DNA of 64,000 nucleotides from RUG11198 sp036342255. GTDB taxonomy: Bacteria > Bacillota_I > Bacilli_A > RF39 > UBA660. The notes under the pieces were generated by a model that was not told the DNA's origin, ran no database searches, and was given only the letters and a program-made list of their open reading frames with translations. The DNA lies in contig JAZAUS010000005.1 in NCBI GenBank assembly GCA_036342255.1, positions 1 to 64,000 of the forward strand. The letters are read 5' to 3'. Below, piece after piece: positions 8,409-17,094 of this stretch. Within the stretch, counting starts at the first letter, position 1. Each line of letters starts with the position of its first letter. A program made the translations under genes and the position numbers.

Positions 8409-8897
8409 TTATTTCCATATAAGTACATTCTTTTTAGTATCACTACAACCATCATCACCATCAAAACATTTACCATATACATAATTTCTAGTAACACAAT
8501 CATATTCAACAAATACATAACTAGTAGTTTCATCTAACTCCTTACCAGTTAAAGGATTAGTAATTTTACCATTTATATACTTATCATTAATTAAATAACT
8601 AACTAATAATTTACCATTAATCTCATTTTCATTTATAAACTGAACAGTCCTAGACCCAATATTATTGCCATCATCATCTAACTCACAAACACCAGAAAGA
8701 GTAATATCATATCTATGATCAGACATATAATCTCTAGCCGCAACTAGAATACTTTTCTTTATATTTTTATAATTATCTTCTCTATTATTTTGAAGCATTC
8801 TCCCAGCCATAGGTATCATTATAGTTGCAAGAACCCCCAATATAACAACAACCGCCAATACCTCAATTAAAGAAAACCCTTTATTATTTAACTTCAT
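8409..8897 (-). CDS. Type II/IV pseudopilin-like protein
   Basis: The N-terminus has the class III prepilin signal KGFSLIEVLAVVVILGVLATI: a short basic leader, Gly at the cleavage site, Phe+1, Glu+5 and a hydrophobic helix. The remaining ~130 residues form a soluble domain with four or more cysteines, including a pair in CFDGDDGC. At ~162 residues the size fits a minor pseudopilin. No prepilin peptidase or assembly ATPase is in the window, so it may belong to a machine encoded elsewhere. I place the start at the ATG following AGGTGATGTTT. An extended -10 lies at 8923-8932. Confidence 0.88.
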   Translation of the reverse strand: MKLNNKGFSLIEVLAVVVILGVLATIMIPMAGRMLQNNREDNYKNIKKSILVAARDYMSDHRYDITLSGVCELDDDGNNIGSRTVQFINENEINGKLLVSYLINDKYINGKITNPLTGKELDETTSYVFVEYDCVTRNYVYGKCFDGDDGCSDTKKNVLIWK

Positions 8898-8922
8898 AAA
8901 CATCACCTATTCTCTTATTAAG

Positions 8923-8932
8923 ATTATAACAT
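8923..8932 (-). promoter_or_regulatory. Extended -10 promoter for the pseudopilin gene
   Basis: Minus-strand ATGTTATAAT about 25 bases before the start codon, downstream of the terminator of the preceding surface-protein pair. Confidence 0.5.
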
Positions 8933-8948
8933 TAAATTTAACAAAAAA

Positions 8949-8970
8949 AAAGATGTTTAACAACATCTTT
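8949..8970 (-). terminator. Terminator after the SipW-type surface protein pair
   Basis: Nine-base stem AAAGATGTT / AACATCTTT with a TAAC loop and flanking A and T runs, 12 bases past the stop of the 8983 gene. Confidence 0.82.
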
Positions 8971-8982
8971 ATAAAACATTTT

Positions 8983-9768
8983 TTACGAAGTAATAGTTGA
9001 AGTAATACCATTACCAGTAGAATCTTTAAATTCTATCGTAGCATAATATGTACCTTGATCCATTTTAGTAGTAGCAGCATTACCACCTTGATCTTCATTA
9101 ATTTCTTCAATCCAAGTTACTATAGAATAAGTTTTCCAATTAGCATTACTTCCTGAACTTGTTGTTCCACATGCTGTAAGTGAAGGATCAGTATCAGCTC
9201 CCAAATACTGTGAAGATTCAAACGTTTGTGCAGTAGTTGATGCACTCTTTATAGTTGATGCAGAAACAGTACCAGTAGTTGTTGAATTAGTCATAAGAAG
9301 CCACTTTAAATTATTAAAAGTTGTCCCATTTGGAAAATGAAATTTAATAGTTCCATTAACTCTCGTCGCAGCTGAAGAATTATTACAAATAGTAAATGTA
9401 TATACTCTACAAATAGCATTACCATTAGCATCTACACAAGGAACAACAGAACTTCCTCCATTTGGTGTTACACCAGTTACAGCCTTCTGCAAAACATTCG
9501 TACTACCATTTAAACTTTTTTGAGGAACCAAAGGTGTTGTTGTATAACTACCATTAGGAGCAACCAAATTAGGAATTCCAGTAGTATTATTACCACCCCA
9601 ATACAAGCTTGCAGTAGCAGCCGTACCAGTTATAGTATTATTAGAAATAGCACCAATAGCAAAATACGCATATGTTGCTCCCGTAACACTAACAACTAAC
9701 AACATCACAAGAAAAGAAGTTATCAAAATCCTTTTTGTGTTTTTATTTTTCCCAAAATCATTATCCAT
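8983..9768 (-). CDS. SipW-type secreted surface protein, paralogue 1
   Basis: Secreted protein with a TasA/camelysin-like signal: hydrophobic residues about 14-34 ending GATYAYF, the pattern recognised by SipW-type signal peptidases. The mature part is rich in Thr, Ser and Asn, carries VVPCVDANGNAICRVYTF with two close cysteines, and ends TYYATIEFKDSTGNGITSTITS. It is clearly a paralogue of the next gene upstream (both have TGTxATxSL, AVTGVxP, SVVPCVDxNGN and YATIEFKDS.). Likely a cell-surface or fibre subunit. Start after GGAGGTATAAT; 31 bases behind its paralogue, so co-transcribed, then a terminator. Confidence 0.82.
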   Translation of the reverse strand: MDNDFGKNKNTKRILITSFLVMLLVVSVTGATYAYFAIGAISNNTITGTAATASLYWGGNNTTGIPNLVAPNGSYTTTPLVPQKSLNGSTNVLQKAVTGVTPNGGSSVVPCVDANGNAICRVYTFTICNNSSAATRVNGTIKFHFPNGTTFNNLKWLLMTNSTTTGTVSASTIKSASTTAQTFESSQYLGADTDPSLTACGTTSSGSNANWKTYSIVTWIEEINEDQGGNAATTKMDQGTYYATIEFKDSTGNGITSTITS

Positions 9769-9799
9769 ATTATACCTCCATACTTCAAAAGATACTTAT

Positions 9800-10612
9800 C
9801 TAAGCTCCAGTTATTGTAGAAGTAATACCTTTATTATTACTATCTTTAAACTCTATTGTAGCATACCAAGTACCATTATCACTTTGAACAGCACCAGTTT
9901 CTTGAATCCAAAATACAAACCAAAATTGTTTATATGAACACCTAAAATCAGACGAACTACTACTAGGACAAGCAGCAGATGTACTCGAAGCACCGCCACT
10001 AGGTATTAATCGTAAACTAGTAACAAAATTAGTAGCAGTAGTAGAAGCAGAATGTATATTAGCATCTCCAGAAGATGTAATAGTTACTGCTGTACCACTA
10101 GTCATAAGAGCCCATTTTAGATTTGCAACTGTAGAAGTACTTACTCCACTAAACTTAATAGTACCATTTAACATAGCAGTTGCAGTTGCATTATTCCTAA
10201 TAGTAAATGTATAAATTCTACATATGACATTTCCATTACCATCAACACAAGGAACAACAGAAGTTGAACCTGGAGGTTTAACACCTGTAACAGCTAATTG
10301 CAATGTATTTTTTGAATTATTATAAGCATATTGTGGTACCATAGGAGAACTTGCGTAAGCTCCTGACTTTGGAGGAGAAACTTGATCAGGTATTCCAGAT
10401 GTTGTTGTTGCATTATTTGACAATTGAAAAGCCAAACTACCAGTAGCAACCGTACCAGTCATATTATTAGTAGCAGTAGCACCAATATATAAGTACGCAT
10501 AAGTACCACCAGTAACAGTAACCATTAATGTTAATATTAAAACTAAAGTTATAGTAATTCTTTTAGTATCTCCATTCCCTTTTTTTACATTATTATTATT
10601 TACATCATTCAT
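9800..10612 (-). CDS. SipW-type secreted surface protein, paralogue 2
   Basis: First gene of the surface-protein pair. A hydrophobic signal (about residues 21-41) ends GGTYAYLYIG, as in TasA/camelysin-type substrates. The body has SVVPCVDGNGNVICRIYTFTI and ends WYATIEFKDSNNKGITSTITGA, matching its neighbour closely, so the two arose by tandem duplication. A second cysteine pair (AACPSSSSSDFRC) differs between them. The start is MNDVNN, eight bases after GGAGG, five codons inside the longest frame. An extended -10 TGTTATAAT lies just upstream. No SipW peptidase gene is seen in the window. Confidence 0.82.
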   Translation of the reverse strand: MNDVNNNNVKKGNGDTKRITITLVLILTLMVTVTGGTYAYLYIGATATNNMTGTVATGSLAFQLSNNATTTSGIPDQVSPPKSGAYASSPMVPQYAYNNSKNTLQLAVTGVKPPGSTSVVPCVDGNGNVICRIYTFTIRNNATATAMLNGTIKFSGVSTSTVANLKWALMTSGTAVTITSSGDANIHSASTTATNFVTSLRLIPSGGASSTSAACPSSSSSDFRCSYKQFWFVFWIQETGAVQSDNGTWYATIEFKDSNNKGITSTITGA

Positions 10613-10639
10613 ATATGTATCCTCCATATCCTAATAAAA

Positions 10640-10649
10640 TTATAACAAT
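10640..10649 (-). promoter_or_regulatory. Extended -10 promoter for the surface protein pair
   Basis: Minus-strand TTGTTATAAT, about 27 bases before the start codon of the 9800 gene. Confidence 0.45.
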
Positions 10650-10685
10650 ATTATTAATAAATTGCAATACTATACTAAAATAAAA

Positions 10686-11336
10686 TTATATTTTTTTGCT
10701 ATCTTTTATAAAACTATTAGCACTAATAACACCACTAACTTTTACTAAAGGATAAATAATACTATTAGATCCAATAATAGTACCAGGACATATAACACTA
10801 TTAGCTCCTATCTCAACACTACTACCTATAATAGCCCCCATTTTATTTAAATTAGTATTAATTATTTCATTACCATTCTTAATTATTATATCTTTCTTAT
10901 CTAATCTTAAATTTGTAATAACACTACCAGCTCCCATATGAGATTTATAACCAATTATAGAGTCTCCAACATAATTAAAATGTGAAATAAAACAATCATC
11001 AAAAATAATACTATTCTTAACTTCACAAGAATTACCAATTTCACATCTCTTACCAATAATAACCCCTTCCCTTATATAAGCCCCATGCTTAATAAAAGAA
11101 CCATCATCTATAATACAAGGCCCAATAATTTTAACACTATCATCTATCATTACATCATTACCAACCCATATATTATCCCCAATTATTCTATATTTATTCT
11201 TATCTAATCTATTCCCCAATTCAATAACATAACTATTAATATTACTAATAATATCTTCAATATTATCATATCTAAAAAAATAATCTTTACTCAAAGTATG
11301 ATTTATATCAACTATCTCTTTAACATCTATATTCAT
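10686..11336 (-). CDS. Hexapeptide-repeat (left-handed beta-helix) protein
   Basis: Residues about 55-205 are hexapeptide repeats ([IV]-x-x-x-x), for example IGDNIWVGNDVMIDDSVKIIGP and MGAIIGSSVEIGANSVICPG, folding as a left-handed parallel beta-helix. The arrangement is like the acyltransferase half of GlmU-type or glucose-1-phosphate thymidylyltransferase-related proteins, but the N-terminal nucleotidyltransferase domain is missing; only ~50 residues precede the helix. It may be an acetyltransferase for a nucleotide sugar or a structural relative. It has its own extended -10 (11364-11373) and a GTGATAAAAG ribosome-binding site. Confidence 0.8.
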   Translation of the reverse strand: MNIDVKEIVDINHTLSKDYFFRYDNIEDIISNINSYVIELGNRLDKNKYRIIGDNIWVGNDVMIDDSVKIIGPCIIDDGSFIKHGAYIREGVIIGKRCEIGNSCEVKNSIIFDDCFISHFNYVGDSIIGYKSHMGAGSVITNLRLDKKDIIIKNGNEIINTNLNKMGAIIGSSVEIGANSVICPGTIIGSNSIIYPLVKVSGVISANSFIKDSKKI

Positions 11337-11363
11337 CTTTTATCACATCCTATATTACTATAT

Positions 11364-11373
11364 ATTATAACAT
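11364..11373 (-). promoter_or_regulatory. Extended -10 promoter for the hexapeptide-repeat gene
   Basis: Minus-strand ATGTTATAAT 27 bases before the start codon; TTGTTT lies 18 bases upstream of the TATAAT as a weak -35. Confidence 0.5.
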
Positions 11374-11396
11374 AGAAAACACTTCTAAAACAAAAA

Positions 11397-11422
11397 AAAT
11401 TTAAGGATACTTCCTTAAATTT
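11397..11422 (-). terminator. topA terminator
   Basis: Stem AAATTTAAGGA / TTCCTTAAATTT overlapping the topA stop codon, followed by a run of T on the minus strand. Confidence 0.85.
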
Positions 11423-13445
11423 ATTCTTTATAATCACAACTCATACATTTAATACCATCTTTACTATTAACTAGCAAATTATTGCATTCAGGACATAACC
11501 TACCAACAGGTTCATCCCAACAAGCAATCTTACATTTAGGAAAATTATTACATCCATAAAATATCTTACCACGTCTTGTCTTCTTCTCTACTATCTTTCC
11601 TCCACATTTAGGACAATCCATTATTTCTTTCTCAGGCTCTTTTTCTTTTTGTTTAATATATTTGCAATCAGGATAATTAGAACAAGCCGTAAATTTACCA
11701 TATCTAGACTGCTTTATTACTAAAGGACTACCACATTCAGGACATAACTCTCCTGTTTTCTCTGGCTCTTTCTTAGCCATATCTTTAAATGCAACTTCTA
11801 CTTTAGGTTCAAAATCATTATAAAATCTATCTAATAATTTATACCACACTAAATCTCCATCAGCAATCTTATCCAAATCTTCTTCCATCTCTTTAGTATA
11901 CTTAACATTAATAATATCTTTAAAAAACTCTTGTAATCTATCTGTAATATCTATACCAATATTTGTAGGAATAAATTTCTTATCTTCAATAGTAACATAA
12001 GCTCTCTCTTTTAATGTATCAATAGTTTTAGCATATGTAGAAGGTCTACCAATTCCTAACTCTTCCATCTCTTTAATAAGTTTAGCTTCAGTATATCTAG
12101 CCGGAGGCTTAGTCTCATGTTCACTATATTCAATAGAAATACTAGTAATAATATCCTTTTCTTTTAAATCAGGTAATATCTTATCTTTATTATCTTCATA
12201 TTCAGCATATATCTTTAAATAACCATCAAAAACAAGTATTTGACCAGTAGCTTTAAACTTATAATCATTATTATCCAAAACAATAGTAGTAGCAAGTACA
12301 CGAGCACTCTTCATTAAACTAGCAATAGCCCTATAATATATCATACGATATAACTTATATTCATCATTAGATAAAAACTTCTTAACATCTTCAGGCTTTC
12401 TATTAATACTAGTAGGTCTTATAGCCTCATGAGCATCCTGAACATTATCAGTCTTCTTAGCTTTTTTAACATATCCAATATATTCTTCACCATAATTTTC
12501 TTTAATAAAACCATAAGTACTTTTAATAAACTCATCACTCATACGAATAGAATCCGTACGCATATAAGTAATAAGACCTACTGTTTCATTTTCTAAAGCA
12601 ATACCTTCATATAGTTTTTGAGCTACACTCATGGTCTTCTTAGAAGTAAAATTAAGTTTACTAGAAGCATCTTGTTGCAAAGTAGAAGTTGTATATGGAT
12701 ATTTACTATTCTTTTCCTTTTCTTTTTTCTCAATACTCTCAACCACAAAATCTTTATCTAATTTAGAAAGAATAGCTTTAGCCTCATCTTCAGTCTTGAT
12801 CTCAATCTTATCTTTCTTATATTTTTCTAATTTAGCCTCAAATAATTTAAAATAAGCATCTATCTCATAATATTTTTCTACATTAAAAGCCTGTATTTCT
12901 CTTTCTCTATCTACTATTAATTTTAAAGCAACACTTTGAACTCTTCCAGCAGATTTACCTTCTGTTTTAGACTGCATTAGTTTACTAAGTCTAAAACCAA
13001 TTATTCTATCAAGTATTCTTCTAGTTTCTTGAGATTTAACCAAATCATCATCTATCTTTCTAGCCTTACTAAAAGAATTAAGAATAACATCTTTAGTAAT
13101 TTCATTAAAAACAATTCTTTCATAATCTTTATCTTTTAATCCTAATGCATCATATAGATGCCATGAAATAGCTTCTCCTTCACGGTCAGGGTCAGTAGCC
13201 AAATATACAAAATCAGAATTTTTAACATCTTTCTTCAATTCTGTAATAACTTTCTTCTTACCCTTAATAACTTTATAATCAGGCTTAAAATTATTATCCA
13301 AATCAACACCAAAACCAAACTTACCTGATGTTGATAAATCTCTAATATGCCCTAAAGAAGAAACAACCTTATAATCTCTTCCCAAATATTTCTCTATTGT
13401 TTTACTCTTACTAGGTGACTCAACTATTACTAATTTTTTTCCCAC
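11421..13445 (-). CDS. topA: DNA topoisomerase I (type IA)
   Basis: Relaxes negative supercoils by single-strand passage. Order of parts in the 674-residue protein: Toprim domain with LVIVESPSKSKTIEKYLG and the metal site DPDREGEAISWHL; active-site Tyr in LITYMRTDSIRMS (about residue 297); AHEAIRPT; and three C-terminal Cys4 zinc ribbons, CPECG..CSNYPDC, CPKCG..CNNFPKC and CPECN..CMSC. The start is a GTG, MGKKLVIV, nine bases after GAAAGGAT. The length is slightly below the ~690 of Bacillus TopA because of a short third ribbon. It stands alone between its promoter region and a strong terminator. Confidence 0.98.
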   Translation of the reverse strand: MGKKLVIVESPSKSKTIEKYLGRDYKVVSSLGHIRDLSTSGKFGFGVDLDNNFKPDYKVIKGKKKVITELKKDVKNSDFVYLATDPDREGEAISWHLYDALGLKDKDYERIVFNEITKDVILNSFSKARKIDDDLVKSQETRRILDRIIGFRLSKLMQSKTEGKSAGRVQSVALKLIVDREREIQAFNVEKYYEIDAYFKLFEAKLEKYKKDKIEIKTEDEAKAILSKLDKDFVVESIEKKEKEKNSKYPYTTSTLQQDASSKLNFTSKKTMSVAQKLYEGIALENETVGLITYMRTDSIRMSDEFIKSTYGFIKENYGEEYIGYVKKAKKTDNVQDAHEAIRPTSINRKPEDVKKFLSNDEYKLYRMIYYRAIASLMKSARVLATTIVLDNNDYKFKATGQILVFDGYLKIYAEYEDNKDKILPDLKEKDIITSISIEYSEHETKPPARYTEAKLIKEMEELGIGRPSTYAKTIDTLKERAYVTIEDKKFIPTNIGIDITDRLQEFFKDIINVKYTKEMEEDLDKIADGDLVWYKLLDRFYNDFEPKVEVAFKDMAKKEPEKTGELCPECGSPLVIKQSRYGKFTACSNYPDCKYIKQKEKEPEKEIMDCPKCGGKIVEKKTRRGKIFYGCNNFPKCKIACWDEPVGRLCPECNNLLVNSKDGIKCMSCDYKE

Positions 13446-13546
13446 TGTATCAAAATCCTTTCGTCAGTTAAATTATATACTATACAAAAAAGAAAATGTC
13501 AAGATATTTTTAAATATTTGACATTACAAATTAATCTATATTAATA

Positions 13547-13873
13547 TTATCTCTTTTTATTTTTACCTATACCAGAAAATTTACCATCACCAATTCTAGT
13601 ATAACTATCACCATATATAGACTGTGTCTTTTTACCACCCTTACTTAATCCATTCATTTTAGCATTCAATAACCATTTCTTAATTTTTAATATATCCTTA
13701 TCATCAGCCCCAGCCTCACGCAACAAATCATCATTATTTAAATATCTTTGAATGCTACTAGTAGCTATCTTAGTCTTATTAGAAATATCCTTAATATTAT
13801 CTGACTCCCAAATAACTTCTAATATAGCCTTTATTTTATTTAATCTTTCTATACTTTGTTTTTCGTTAAACAT
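13547..13873 (-). CDS. Small HTH protein, SpoIIID-like
   Basis: A 108-residue basic protein. Residues about 9-45 form a likely helix-turn-helix (IKAILEVIWESDNIKDIS then NKTKIATSSIQRYL), like the HTH used by SpoIIID-type regulators to recognise DNA. The C-terminal part is Gly/Lys-rich (SKGGKKTQSIYGDS, KFSGIGKNKKR). It has a GGGAG ribosome-binding site and begins 11 bases after the glyA stop, so it is probably expressed with glyA. Whether this organism sporulates cannot be judged here. A general nucleoid or phage-type regulator is equally possible. Confidence 0.55.
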   Translation of the reverse strand: MFNEKQSIERLNKIKAILEVIWESDNIKDISNKTKIATSSIQRYLNNDDLLREAGADDKDILKIKKWLLNAKMNGLSKGGKKTQSIYGDSYTRIGDGKFSGIGKNKKR

Positions 13874-13884
13874 AATCCATCTCC

Positions 13885-15108
13885 CTACTTATATATAGGA
13901 TATTTATCCGTTAATTCTAAAACTTCTTTTTTAAGTTTATTTAATACTTTTTTATCATCCTTATTTTTTAAACATTCACTAATTATATTACCAACTTTTA
14001 TAAAATCATCTTCCATAAAACCTCTAGTAGTCATAGCAGGTGTTCCTAACCTTATACCACTAGTTATAAAAGGTTTTTCCTCATCATATGGAATAGTATT
14101 CTTATTAATAGTTATATTAATAGTATCTAATAATATTTCTGCTTCCTTACCAGTCATACCAATAGATGATTTAACATCTACAAGTATTAAATGATTATCT
14201 GTACCACCAGAAATAATTCTAAACCCATTTTCTTCAAGTGTCTTTGCCAATATTTTAGCATTCTTAATTACTTGCTTAATATATGTTTTAAACTCAGGTT
14301 GTAAAGCTTCGTAAAAACATTGTGCTTTAGCACCAATTACATGCATAAGAGGTCCTCCCTGAATACCAGGAAAAATAGTCTTATCTATCTTTTTAGCTAT
14401 TTCATCATCATTAGTAAGAATCAAACCACCCCTAGGACCTCTCAAAGTCTTATGTGTAGTTGTTGTAACAACATCAGCATAAGATATAGGAGAAGGATGC
14501 AATCCAACAGCAACAAGACCAGCTATATGAGCCATATCAACCATAAAATAAGCATTAACCTTATCACATATCTCTCTTATTCTTTTAAAATCTATAATTC
14601 TAGGATAAGCACTAGCACCAGCAATAATCATCTTAGGTTTCTCTCTTAAAGCAATTTTCTCCATCTCATCATAATCAATCATCTCAGTATCTTTATCAAC
14701 CATATAACCAACAATTTGATAATCCCTACCACTAAAAGATAAAGGATGTCCATGAGTTAAATGTCCTCCATGTGAAAGATCCATTCCCATAACCTTATCT
14801 CCATTATCTAATAAAGCTCTATAAACAGCCATATTAGCACTAGAACCACTATGAGGTTGCACATTAGCATATTTACACCCAAACAACTTCTTAGCATAAT
14901 TACGAGCTGTATCTTCAAATATATCTATATATTCACAACCACCATAATATCTTTTAGATGGATACCCTTCTGCATACTTATTAGTAAGAATACTACCCTG
15001 TAATTTTAATACATCACGAGATACATAATTCTCACTAGCAATTAATTCAATATTATTCTGTTGTCTCTTTTTTTCTTTTCTCAAAGCCATTTCTAATATC
15101 TTATCCAT
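13885..15108 (-). CDS. glyA: Serine hydroxymethyltransferase
   Basis: PLP enzyme interconverting serine plus tetrahydrofolate with glycine plus methylene-tetrahydrofolate; source of one-carbon units. Landmarks: NIELIASENYVS near the start, GYPSKRYYGGCEYID, and the cofactor lysine in VVTTTTHKTLRGPRGG. The length of ~407 residues is typical. The start is MDKILEM, six bases after AGGAGG; the frame opens earlier only through a TTG inside the ribosome-binding site. A small HTH gene follows 11 bases downstream. Confidence 0.97.
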   Translation of the reverse strand: MDKILEMALRKEKKRQQNNIELIASENYVSRDVLKLQGSILTNKYAEGYPSKRYYGGCEYIDIFEDTARNYAKKLFGCKYANVQPHSGSSANMAVYRALLDNGDKVMGMDLSHGGHLTHGHPLSFSGRDYQIVGYMVDKDTEMIDYDEMEKIALREKPKMIIAGASAYPRIIDFKRIREICDKVNAYFMVDMAHIAGLVAVGLHPSPISYADVVTTTTHKTLRGPRGGLILTNDDEIAKKIDKTIFPGIQGGPLMHVIGAKAQCFYEALQPEFKTYIKQVIKNAKILAKTLEENGFRIISGGTDNHLILVDVKSSIGMTGKEAEILLDTINITINKNTIPYDEEKPFITSGIRLGTPAMTTRGFMEDDFIKVGNIISECLKNKDDKKVLNKLKKEVLELTDKYPIYK

Positions 15109-15172
15109 ATTATACCTCCTCAAACAATTATATTATATCTTTAATTAACAATTAAGTAAATAATATTTCACA

Positions 15173-16507
15173 CTAATTAACACCTGACGTAATTATACCA
15201 TCACTATTAATAGTAATATTACCCCTAGACCAAGATTTCATCTTATCTAAAACATTATTCTTATCATCATCTAATAATAATTTAGTATATTTATCACTCT
15301 CTTTACATGGAATAAATTTATAACTAAATCTACCATTTTTATCTATAACAGCCTGTAATATACCAGTATCTTTAGTCTCATGATTAAATATAAAATCTCC
15401 CAAATTATAAGCAATAAATTTATTATTATAAAATTCAAATCCCTGTAAAACATGAGCATGACTACCTACTATTATATCAGCCCCAGCATCTATATATTGC
15501 TTTGATGTTTCTATTTGAACATCCTCTAACTCATGAGAATCTTCTCTTCCCCAATGAACTAATAATATTACATAATCACTCTTACTCTTCATATCTTTTA
15601 TAACACTAATAAGTTTTTCTGGATCATAACATCTAAATACACCTTCTTCATTATCACTAGCTCCAGGTGTTAAAATAAGCTTCTCAGCCCTAGTAGCATT
15701 AACTAACCCTATCTTATAACCATTAGCAATATAATAATATGGTTTACTAGCTTCTTCTATATTCTTACCAGCTCCTATATATGGAATTTTCTCTTTTCTA
15801 AAAGCATCCAACATATCATTAAAAGCTAAACTACCAAAATCATATACATGATTATTAGCAAGTGTTACTATATCTACACCCATCTCTTTATATATAGATA
15901 ACCTTTTAGGACTACCCCTAAAAGTATAATATTTACCCTTCATCTTTTCACCACGATCACTAACAGTAAATTCATTATTAGCAACCATAACATCACTACT
16001 ATTCATAATATTAACTATCTCTTTATCTAAAATACCCTCTACACCTTTACCCCTTTTATCATATTCAGGCATAATATACCAATTATCAGCAAGAGATACA
16101 TCTCCAACAAAACCAAAACTAAAACTATCTTTTTTATTATCTATAATACTAACATTATCCATATTTTTATAAATATCCTTTTGTAAATCTTTAAGTACAA
16201 TTAAAGATTTACCAGATAATTTATACCACATCTCTTTATTATAATCTTTTTTCTTTAAATAATTATCTACATCCTTAATATCATAATTATTCTTATACCA
16301 CTTCAAAAAATCTATATCTATCTCTTTATCATTAATTTTATTATATATTTCATCAATTGATATACTTTTCTTATTAATCTTACTATTACTCTTATTATTA
16401 TGATTAAATATCATAAAAATAATTAATAACAAGATAATAATAAGCAATATAATACTAATCTTAACCCATCTCTTTAACTTTCTTTTTCTTCTCTTTATCC
16501 TACCCAT
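15173..16507 (-). CDS. CapA-family metallophosphatase-like membrane protein
   Basis: An N-terminal basic patch (KRRKRKLKRWVK) and one membrane helix (about residues 17-38) anchor a PGA_cap domain outside the cell. Domain motifs are FVGDVSL, NNEF, LANNHVYDFG, LLVHWGRE, IIVGSHAHVLQG and YNLGDFIF, the metal-ligand set of calcineurin-like CapA proteins. Relatives help make or anchor poly-gamma-glutamate or act on other cell-envelope polymers; no capBC genes are near, so the substrate is open. The start MGRIKRR follows GGAGA; earlier in-frame ATGs overlap that site. Extended -10 TGATATAAT at 16529-16538. Confidence 0.88.
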   Translation of the reverse strand: MGRIKRRKRKLKRWVKISIILLIIILLLIIFMIFNHNNKSNSKINKKSISIDEIYNKINDKEIDIDFLKWYKNNYDIKDVDNYLKKKDYNKEMWYKLSGKSLIVLKDLQKDIYKNMDNVSIIDNKKDSFSFGFVGDVSLADNWYIMPEYDKRGKGVEGILDKEIVNIMNSSDVMVANNEFTVSDRGEKMKGKYYTFRGSPKRLSIYKEMGVDIVTLANNHVYDFGSLAFNDMLDAFRKEKIPYIGAGKNIEEASKPYYYIANGYKIGLVNATRAEKLILTPGASDNEEGVFRCYDPEKLISVIKDMKSKSDYVILLVHWGREDSHELEDVQIETSKQYIDAGADIIVGSHAHVLQGFEFYNNKFIAYNLGDFIFNHETKDTGILQAVIDKNGRFSYKFIPCKESDKYTKLLLDDDKNNVLDKMKSWSRGNITINSDGIITSGVN

Positions 16508-16528
16508 ATCTAACATCTCCATACCATA

Positions 16529-16538
16529 ATTATATCAT
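16529..16538 (-). promoter_or_regulatory. Extended -10 promoter for the CapA-like gene
   Basis: Minus-strand ATGATATAAT, 21 bases before the start codon. Confidence 0.45.
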
Positions 16539-16558
16539 AAATGATAATTATTAAACAA

Positions 16559-16584
16559 AAAAAGGAGTTTTAAAACTCCTTTTT
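16559..16584 (-). terminator. Terminator after the HipA-like/partner pair
   Basis: Perfect 13-base palindrome AAAAAGGAGTTTT / AAAACTCCTTTTT ten bases past the stop of the 16594 gene. Confidence 0.88.
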
Positions 16585-16593
16585 ATTATTAAA

Positions 16594-17094
16594 TTATTTA
16601 ATTCTAAATTCTCTTTTATCATTCTTTAAATAAAAACTTTTTGTATACTTCTTATTCATTAAACTATTCTTTTTTAAATCATTAACAAAAGAATGATTCT
16701 CCATAATACTTCTCATATTATTTGTTTTCCTATAAGGATGACAATAATTATCTCTATCATATATAACAAGACCTTCTACATTATCATCTTTATATATTAT
16801 ATCAATATCTTCCATAGGATTATCACAAGATAACATAGAAGGAATAGAAATAAATAACTCCTTAGCCGTTTTAACATCAATATTATTACTATTAAAAAAA
16901 TCAACATATTTTGCTAATTCTTCATCTGAATTAAAATCAAAATTCAAAAAATCTTTAGGATAATAACGATTAAAAGCAACTGAATCATAAAAGTTAAATA
17001 AAAATAATACTAACTCATCGTCATTCATACCAAATAATTTTTTAACTTTATCATATTTCATTAAAAATTCTTTCTTATTACTATTTATACTCAT
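16594..17094 (-). CDS. Hypothetical partner of the HipA-like kinase
   Basis: I do not recognise this 166-residue protein. It is soluble, acidic to neutral, with an N-terminal helical part (KVKKLFGMNDDELVLFLFNFY) that resembles neither an XRE fold nor a known antitoxin. The C-terminus is basic (KKNSLMNKKYTKSFYLKNDKREFRIK). Its ATG overlaps the TGA of the HipA-like gene by four bases (ATGA), so the two are translationally coupled and the gene is the obvious candidate for a partner or antidote. A strong terminator follows. Confidence 0.65.
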   Translation of the reverse strand: MSINSNKKEFLMKYDKVKKLFGMNDDELVLFLFNFYDSVAFNRYYPKDFLNFDFNSDEELAKYVDFFNSNNIDVKTAKELFISIPSMLSCDNPMEDIDIIYKDDNVEGLVIYDRDNYCHPYRKTNNMRSIMENHSFVNDLKKNSLMNKKYTKSFYLKNDKREFRIK

